Shown here piece after piece: positions 33,240-38,528 of a DNA stretch of 38,528 nt; the stretch's first letter is position 1, and each line of letters starts with the position of its first letter. The position numbers were made by a program, and so were the translations under genes. The notes under the pieces were generated by a model that did not search any database, was not told the DNA's origin, and saw nothing but the letters and a program-made list of their open reading frames with translations. The DNA comes from SAR202 cluster bacterium (lineage in GTDB: Bacteria > Chloroflexota > Dehalococcoidia > Lucifugimonadales > OSU-TB39), in assembly GCA_009392195.1 (NCBI GenBank), contig VFGY01000060.1:1-38528 (forward strand). The letters run 5' to 3'.

Positions 33240-34329
33240 TCACAAAATTAGTGACTTTAATAAATTCGACACATTCGTAGTTGGTAGCTTGCCAAGGCCT
33301 GTATGGGTCCAACGTCTCATCGAAGAAAATAAATATGGCGAAAAAAATCCAGCCTTAATAAAAGATCAACTAGATAACGCTATCCCTATGGCTGTAGAAA
33401 TGCAAAAAGCAGCTGGAGTGACCTATATTTCAGATGGAGAATGGAGAAGAGAAAGTTATGTGAAAATATTTGCTGAATCCGTGGACGGATTCACGTTAGA
33501 TTTATCTGAAAACATTACGCCAAATGCCTTTTCCTTAAAATACCCAGCAGTTACTTCTAAAATATCTCAAATAAAACCTATCGCAGTAAATGAACTCAAG
33601 TTCTTAAAATCAATTACTAACAAAAAAATAACAGTCGCTATTCCTTCTCCATATACAATAGGAAGAAGAATGTGGAGTGCAAAATATTCTAAACAAGCTT
33701 ACCCTGAAAGGAAAACATTCATAGAACATTGTGTTCCTATTTTGAAAAAAGAAATATCTGATTTAAACGCAGCAGGTGCCGACTCAATTCAAATTGATGA
33801 CCCATGGCTATCATTACTTGTTGATAAAAAATACAGAGAAGAAAATCAAATAAAGAACATCGATGCAGAAATTGAAATTAGCGTCGATTCCCTTAATTCC
33901 ATAGTTGACCAAGAGATAAGCTCATTAACAAGCGTTCACTTTTGCCATGCACATTTTAATAGACAACACGGTAGTTTTGGATCTTATCATCCTATAATTG
34001 AAGCTTTAGGATTGATTAATGTAGACAGATTTGCAATGGAATTTGCTTCACCGGTATCTGAAGGAACATCAGTTTTAAAACATTTCCCCAAAAATAAAAT
34101 AATTGGATTAGGAGTTATTGACCACACGAATACAACCATTGAGCAAGCCGACTCAATCGTATCTCAAGTAAATAATGTAATGAATCATATCTCTCCGGAA
34201 AATATTACCTTAAATCCTGATTGTGGTTTTGCTCCATCTAGTGCAAACCCAATGAATTTTGATGAGGCATATTTGAAATTAACCTCAATGGTAAAAGCTT
34301 CAAATATTCTCAAAGAGAAGTTTGGTTGA
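33232..34329 (+). CDS. MetE-like stand-alone methyltransferase domain protein
   Basis: 365 residues, corresponding only to the C-terminal catalytic half of cobalamin-independent methionine synthase. VGSLPRP opens the barrel and SDGEWRRESY follows. The zinc ligands are complete: H236-x-C238 (VHFCHAHF), E270 (AMEFASP) and C331 (NPDCGF). The 61-residue Glu-to-Cys spacing equals that of E. coli MetE (E665 to C726, from memory). It therefore probably activates a thiol for methylation or demethylation. Without the N-terminal MetE half, methyl donors other than polyglutamyl methyl-THF are possible. It is followed 57 bp later by two methyltransferases of the CFA family, which use S-adenosylmethionine, so a role in supplying methionine or handling a methylated thiol is conceivable. 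Confidence 0.85.
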   Translation: MNNHKISDFNKFDTFVVGSLPRPVWVQRLIEENKYGEKNPALIKDQLDNAIPMAVEMQKAAGVTYISDGEWRRESYVKIFAESVDGFTLDLSENITPNAFSLKYPAVTSKISQIKPIAVNELKFLKSITNKKITVAIPSPYTIGRRMWSAKYSKQAYPERKTFIEHCVPILKKEISDLNAAGADSIQIDDPWLSLLVDKKYREENQIKNIDAEIEISVDSLNSIVDQEISSLTSVHFCHAHFNRQHGSFGSYHPIIEALGLINVDRFAMEFASPVSEGTSVLKHFPKNKIIGLGVIDHTNTTIEQADSIVSQVNNVMNHISPENITLNPDCGFAPSSANPMNFDEAYLKLTSMVKASNILKEKFG

Positions 34330-34377
34330 TTCGATTATTTAAATTTGATTTGGATCAATTCTACATTTTGAATCGAA
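34330..34377 (+). repeat. Nested inverted repeats just before the first CFA gene
   Basis: TTCGATT (34330-34336) is inverted as AATCGAA (34371-34377), enclosing a smaller stem TTGAT-TTGG-ATCAA. The outer 3' arm runs into the Shine-Dalgarno AAGGTGA (34376-34382) of the TTG-started gene. It could modulate translation, or be chance in AT-rich sequence. Confidence 0.3.
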
Positions 34378-34386
34378 GGTGAATCA

Positions 34387-35625
34387 TTGAAAAACACAAT
34401 CAAAAAAACAATTCGCGTTTTTCTGCTAAAGAGATTTTTATCATGGTTGTCCCAATTAGAAAAAGGAAGGATTCACCTGACTTTCCCAGATGGAAAATCA
34501 TACGATTTTGGAAATCCTCACAATAATTTAGAAACAACCATTAAAATAAATAATTTAGAAGTGATAACCGACGCAATAATAAACGGGGATATAGGAATAG
34601 CAGAAAGCTTTATGGAGTCAAAATGGGAAACTGATAATCTAACAAATTTATTAGAAATCGCTATATTGAACCCAAACTTTATCCAATCAAACAAGTCCTT
34701 TTTCAATATTTTATCTAGATTATACGAAAGATTTTCGCATTATCGAAATAAAAACACCATTACAAATAGTAAATCTAACATTTCTGCACATTATGACCTT
34801 GGCAATAATTTTTTTGAAACTTTTTTGGATAAATCCATGACCTATTCTTGCGGAATATATTATGGTTCAGATTGTTCTTTAGAAGAGGCTCAGGCAAATA
34901 AAATCAATGCTATTTTAGATAATCTTTCAATAAGCGAAAATGACAATGTTCTTGATATAGGATGTGGCTGGGGACAATTAGCAATTACTGCCGCTAGCAA
35001 ATATAAATGCAATGTCACAGCTGTAACTATTTCACAACAACAATATGATTATGTCAGGTCAAAAATACATGACTTAAATCTAGATTCAAATGTAGAAGTA
35101 CTATTAAAGGATTACCGTCAACTAGATGGAAATTACGACAAAATCGTTTCTGTTGAAATGATTGAAGCTGTTGGCCATGATGGACTAAATGACTTTTTTT
35201 CTGTTTGTGACAAGGTCCTTAATCAAAACGGTTCAATAGCAATTCAGGCAATAACAATACCTGACAACTTATATGAATCATACCGTAAAGGCTCTGACTT
35301 TATTCGCAAACATATTTTCCCAGGAGGGCATTTGCCATCTCTTGGCGCTATTGATTCAGCACTCTTAAAAAGTACTAATCTCAGAATAAACTACTTGGAT
35401 AATATCGGCCAGCATTACGCCACCACACTCAACCATTGGAAAAAGAGGTTTGTGAAAAACAAACACATTTTGAATTCTCTAGGTTACAACGAATGGTTTA
35501 TTCGAAAATGGCTATATTATTTTTCATATTGTGAGGCTGCTTTTAAAACTGGCTATCTTGACGACCTACAAATCATTTTAACTAGATCTGCACAAAATAA
35601 GCCCTTCCACCAAAATCAATTATGA
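34387..35625 (+). CDS. cfa: Cyclopropane-fatty-acyl-phospholipid synthase family protein 1
   Basis: 412 residues with a TTG start supported by AAGGTGA 4 bp upstream. An N-terminal domain (about 1-120) precedes SAHYDLGNNFFETFLD and MTYSCG, the CFA-synthase lipid-binding signature. The SAM site VLDIGCGWGQ is at about 188-197 and the methyltransferase core continues through SVEMIEAVGHD, FIRKHIFPGGHLPS and GQHYATTLNHW. Known CFA synthases add a methylene from S-adenosylmethionine across the double bond of acyl chains within phospholipids at the membrane surface. Relatives make methyl-branched chains. It is the first of two adjacent family members, 12 bp apart, which suggests successive or complementary modifications. 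Confidence 0.93.
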   Translation: MKNTIKKTIRVFLLKRFLSWLSQLEKGRIHLTFPDGKSYDFGNPHNNLETTIKINNLEVITDAIINGDIGIAESFMESKWETDNLTNLLEIAILNPNFIQSNKSFFNILSRLYERFSHYRNKNTITNSKSNISAHYDLGNNFFETFLDKSMTYSCGIYYGSDCSLEEAQANKINAILDNLSISENDNVLDIGCGWGQLAITAASKYKCNVTAVTISQQQYDYVRSKIHDLNLDSNVEVLLKDYRQLDGNYDKIVSVEMIEAVGHDGLNDFFSVCDKVLNQNGSIAIQAITIPDNLYESYRKGSDFIRKHIFPGGHLPSLGAIDSALLKSTNLRINYLDNIGQHYATTLNHWKKRFVKNKHILNSLGYNEWFIRKWLYYFSYCEAAFKTGYLDDLQIILTRSAQNKPFHQNQL

Positions 35626-35637
35626 GAATGATATAAA

Positions 35638-36675
35638 TTGTGGTACGAAACTTTTATAGATAAAAATTTAATCCCGAAGCCTATTTTGCAGATACTTATC
35701 CGGTATTTACTTCATAAAAAAGCTAATGATCTTCAAAACAAAATAAGCAACTCATTAGATTCGGCAAGGAATGATTCCATTGACTATTATTCTAATGGTG
35801 AGATTGCACTTGCAACAAATTCAGCAAATCAACAACACTACGAAGTTCCCGCAGAATTTTTCGAAGTTATGCTAGGACCTAGATTAAAATACAGTGCATG
35901 TATTTGGAGTGATGAAACAAGCGAAATTAATGAAGCAGAAAATAGAACATTGGAAATGTATTGTGAATTATCACAAATAAAATCCAACCAAACAATATTA
36001 GATCTCGGGTGTGGATGGGGTAGCCTCGGATTATATATTGCAGAAAAACATCCTTCTAACGCCGTTATTTGCGTTTCAAATTCAAAAACTCAGAAATTGT
36101 TTATTGATAGTAAAATTGAAACCAAGAAGTTAACCAATATTAAAGTCGTAACCCAAGACATAAATTCATATTTCCCTACTACGAAATTTGATCGCATATT
36201 ATCTATAGAAATGTTTGAACATTTAAAAAACGTCAAATACATGTTTTCAAGAATAAATGATTGGCTTAAACCTGAAGGTCTACTTTTCCTACAAACATTT
36301 TCCCATAAAAAAACCCCACATACTTTTAATGACACAAAACGCTCATGGATGGCTAAACATTTCTTTACTTCAGGTTCAATGCCATCCCACACAACTTTCA
36401 AAAATATTCTACCTGTAAAATCTTTAGTGTTCGTTAATAGTTGGTTATATAAAGGTACTCACTATGAAAGAACACTAACTGAATGGCTGGCGAATTTAGA
36501 AGTTAACAAAAAAGAATGTATTAATATACTAGATTCAACTCCTAACCCTATAAGTGCTGAAACACAATATAACCGGTGGAAAATGTTTTTACTAATTTGC
36601 ATAGAACTCTTTGGATTCAAGAAAGGAAATGAATGGTTAGTTTCAAACCATCTAATAAAAAAGGTAGATAACTAA
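35638..36675 (+). CDS. Cyclopropane-synthase-family methyltransferase 2 (coclaurine N-methyltransferase-like branch)
   Basis: 345 residues, likely TTG start 12 bp after the previous stop; the Shine-Dalgarno is weak. NQQHYEVPAEFFEVMLG and RLKYSACIW give the CFA-superfamily signature, but in the form found in the coclaurine-N-methyltransferase-like and UfaM-like branch, which lacks the CFA N-terminal domain. The SAM motif LDLGCGWGSLG is at about 121-131, and SIEMFEHLKNVK and HKKTPHTF follow. By its distinct signature it should not be a simple duplicate of the upstream gene. Its stop (36673-36675) directly abuts the FAD-protein start (36676). In related clusters such a protein methylates acyl chains; that role here is inferred. 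Confidence 0.88.
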   Translation: MWYETFIDKNLIPKPILQILIRYLLHKKANDLQNKISNSLDSARNDSIDYYSNGEIALATNSANQQHYEVPAEFFEVMLGPRLKYSACIWSDETSEINEAENRTLEMYCELSQIKSNQTILDLGCGWGSLGLYIAEKHPSNAVICVSNSKTQKLFIDSKIETKKLTNIKVVTQDINSYFPTTKFDRILSIEMFEHLKNVKYMFSRINDWLKPEGLLFLQTFSHKKTPHTFNDTKRSWMAKHFFTSGSMPSHTTFKNILPVKSLVFVNSWLYKGTHYERTLTEWLANLEVNKKECINILDSTPNPISAETQYNRWKMFLLICIELFGFKKGNEWLVSNHLIKKVDN

Positions 36676-37932
36676 ATGGACATAGGAATAATAGGAGCTG
36701 GAATTGCTGGAATAACAGCATCCCATAACCTTCAAAACGACCATAATGTGACTTTAATCGAAAAATCACAATCCATTGGAGGTCATTCAAAAACGATAAC
36801 AATTGAAAAAGGATACGATACGGGAACAAAAATAGATGTCGGTTTTATTGTATACAATGACATTAATTACCCGACTTTAACAAAGTTTTTCAACATCCTT
36901 TCAGTGAAACCAAAGAAAACCGATATGTCTTTTTCATTTAGCGATACAACAGGAACTCAATATGCGGGGACAGGACCTTTAGGGATATTTTGCAACCCTA
37001 TAAACATCATAAACATCCAACACTATATATTCATAAAAAATATTATTCGTTACTCAAGATTTTTATCAAGAGCAATTAATATGAATCAAATTCCAGAAAA
37101 CAAAACAATCAATGATTTTTTACTTGATATTGAATGTCCTTTAAATGTAATCAATAGATATTTTCTTCCAATGGCATCAGCTATATGGTCAAATTCAAAT
37201 AAGGATTCTTACGATATACCAGCGTTGTTTTTTGCGAAATTCTTTGAAAATCATGGGCTTCTTTTCCCAAAACAAAAACCCAATTGGTTCAGTGTAGATA
37301 ATGGTAGTGAACAATATTTGAAAAAATTTGCTTCAGATTTTAAAGGAAAGATAATAAAAGGTGATGGAGTAAAAGTAATAAAAAGAAATTCAAGAAAAGT
37401 ATATGTGACTACCCTATCCGGGGAATCACTTCAATTCGATAAAATCATTATAGCTACACATGCTGACCAAGTTTTACCAATATTGGATAAGCCATCGAAA
37501 GAGGAAATACAAATTTTTGATAAATGGAATTACAGTATTAACAAAGTAATATTACACACTGATCATAAATTCTTACCCAAACCAAAATTTGCAAGAGCCT
37601 CTTGGAACTTTTACGACGATAGCACTGATAAGCAGTATTCTTCAACTTCAATCAGTTACTACATGAACAGATTGCAGCGATTAAAAACAAAACACGATTA
37701 TATCGTGACTCTTAATCCGATATCAGATCCTCAAAACAATCAGGTTATATTTTCAACCGAATTTTCCCATCCAACCTTCAACTTGCGCTCAATAAACACT
37801 CAGCCAAAACTTTCAAATCTACAGGGCAATTCAAACACGTACTATTGCGGTAGTTACCATGGATATGGATTCCATGAGGACGCGGCTTATTCAGCTTTAA
37901 AAGTATCTAACCTAATTCAGCAAATCAAATGA
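36676..37932 (+). CDS. FAD-dependent amine-oxidase-like protein (COG2907 type)
   Basis: 418 residues. FAD-binding GIIGAGIAG is at about 4-12 with the ribose-binding Glu29 (LIEKSQSIGGHS). IDVGFIVYNDINYPTLTKFF and the C-terminal YYCGSYHGYGFHEDAAYSALK are hallmarks of the NAD/FAD-binding group that travels with CFA-type methyltransferases and DUF1365. The group is predicted to oxidise or desaturate modified acyl chains; a member is implicated in furan/methyl-diene fatty-acid formation in Rhodobacter sphaeroides (gene names ufa, from memory). It overlaps the DUF1365 gene by 4 bp (ATGA) and abuts the upstream methyltransferase, so co-translation is likely. Confidence 0.92.
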   Translation: MDIGIIGAGIAGITASHNLQNDHNVTLIEKSQSIGGHSKTITIEKGYDTGTKIDVGFIVYNDINYPTLTKFFNILSVKPKKTDMSFSFSDTTGTQYAGTGPLGIFCNPINIINIQHYIFIKNIIRYSRFLSRAINMNQIPENKTINDFLLDIECPLNVINRYFLPMASAIWSNSNKDSYDIPALFFAKFFENHGLLFPKQKPNWFSVDNGSEQYLKKFASDFKGKIIKGDGVKVIKRNSRKVYVTTLSGESLQFDKIIIATHADQVLPILDKPSKEEIQIFDKWNYSINKVILHTDHKFLPKPKFARASWNFYDDSTDKQYSSTSISYYMNRLQRLKTKHDYIVTLNPISDPQNNQVIFSTEFSHPTFNLRSINTQPKLSNLQGNSNTYYCGSYHGYGFHEDAAYSALKVSNLIQQIK

Positions 37933-38528
37933 ACTCGTGTATATATAAATGTAAAATAGGCCATACTCGCATATGGCCAAAAAAATATAAGTTCGACTAC
38001 GGTCAAATTTATTATGCAATCGATTTAGATGAGCTCCCAAGTATATCGAAAAAAATAAAATTCTTCTCTCATAATAAACCAAACATAATTTCAATCAAAA
38101 ATAAGGATTACTTAGATTCATCTTCAAATACAATTAAAGAAAAATTGAATAATTGGCTCATTAAAAATGGTTATCCAACTCACGAAGGTAGAGTAATTTT
38201 ATTGACTATGCCAAGAATACTGAACCGGATTTTTAACCCAATTAATTTTTATTTCTTGTTGGATGTTGGTAATAAATATTCAAGAGCGGTTATTGAAGTA
38301 AACAACACATTTGGAGAGTCTCACTTATATATATTAAATAATCTGAAAAACAAAGGAAAACTAAAATCAACTAGCAAACCAAAACAATTCCACGTGTCAC
38401 CGTTTAATTCTATGGATGGGCACTATAATTTTCACCTTTCTGAAATCGGAGATGAAGTACAAACGGAAATTGAATTAATTCGAGACAACAGATTAGTAAT
38501 GTTTACCCAACTAAACGGATTCAAGTCA
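37929..38528 (+). CDS. DUF1365 family protein, truncated by the window end
   Basis: First 200 codons, no stop before position 38528. The ATG is in the ATGA overlap with the FAD-protein stop. DUF1365 hallmarks appear in order: the N-terminal KIGHTRIWPKKYKFDY, YAIDLDELP, the LLTMPRIL...FNPINFYF segment, the EVNNTFGESH motif and FHVSPFNSM. The family is about 240-270 residues, so 40-70 are missing. DUF1365 genes co-occur with the FAD oxidase and CFA-type methyltransferases; their biochemical role is unproven and has been linked to lipid modification. Detected by translating the window edge by hand. Confidence 0.9.
   Translation, partial: MNSCIYKCKIGHTRIWPKKYKFDYGQIYYAIDLDELPSISKKIKFFSHNKPNIISIKNKDYLDSSSNTIKEKLNNWLIKNGYPTHEGRVILLTMPRILNRIFNPINFYFLLDVGNKYSRAVIEVNNTFGESHLYILNNLKNKGKLKSTSKPKQFHVSPFNSMDGHYNFHLSEIGDEVQTEIELIRDNRLVMFTQLNGFKS

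Noticed and set aside
1-38528. tRNA, rRNA, CRISPR arrays, insertion sequences, prophage
   Set aside because: No structure, repeated spacer pattern, transposase motif or phage gene was seen anywhere on either strand.

Overview
The window is AT-rich bacterial DNA with tightly packed genes, frequent ATGA stop/start overlaps and several TTG or GTG starts backed by Shine-Dalgarno sequences. The gene content is: large Ala/Pro-linked family 5 solute-binding lipoproteins with DppB/DppC permeases, a phytanoyl-CoA-dioxygenase-like protein, Gfo/Idh and DapA-like sugar-acid enzymes, a stand-alone MetE-like protein and a Gld-type ABC system. This mix would fit an uncultivated marine Chloroflexota lineage such as SAR202. 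That assignment is inferred from gene content only; no rRNA or phylogenetic marker is present. I found no tRNA, rRNA, CRISPR array, transposase or integrase.

Layout. (1) 1-1314: the tail of an unknown gene, an alpha/beta hydrolase, and a convergent DUF2721 membrane protein. (2) 1444-5699: a three-gene MacAB/HlyD-type export operon (very long periplasmic adaptor, ATPase, FtsX-type permease). (3) 5823-7925: a Gfo/Idh oxidoreductase and a DapA-family aldolase/lyase, a likely sugar-acid catabolic pair. (4) 8107-11721: a giant DUF2339 membrane protein with two zinc ribbons and a nearly perfect 351-bp in-frame tandem duplication. (5) 11848-13646: a divergent PlsY-like acyltransferase overlapping a GT2 glycosyltransferase. 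(6) Minus strand 19503-13680: an ABC ATPase, a GldF-GldG fusion, a DUF4340 protein and an amidohydrolase, translationally coupled. (7) Minus strand 26453-19664: a highly expressed-looking family 5 binding lipoprotein, then permeases in the order B, C, B, B. There are three ~80% identical DppB paralogs for one DppC, and no ATPase gene in the window. (8) 26890-30323: an arylsulfotransferase-like lipoprotein and an unrecognised, possibly TIM-barrel hydrolase-like protein. (9) 30335-31570 on the minus strand: a UMF1-like MFS transporter. (10) 31657 to the end: PhyH, DUF998, MetE-like, two consecutive cyclopropane-synthase-family methyltransferases, an FAD amine-oxidase-like protein and DUF1365 (cut by the window end).

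The two most noteworthy parts are the permease array (three B subunits, one C, one binding protein) and the 33232-38528 lipid-modification cluster. In the cluster, CFA-type methyltransferases, an FAD oxidase and DUF1365 form a set known in other bacteria from unusual methyl, cyclopropyl or furan fatty-acid loci. Here a one-carbon MetE-like protein with an intact zinc site is placed upstream. A consensus TTGACA-16-TATAAT promoter drives the binding-protein gene, and a 12-bp GC-rich hairpin between that gene and the permeases probably sets their relative expression.
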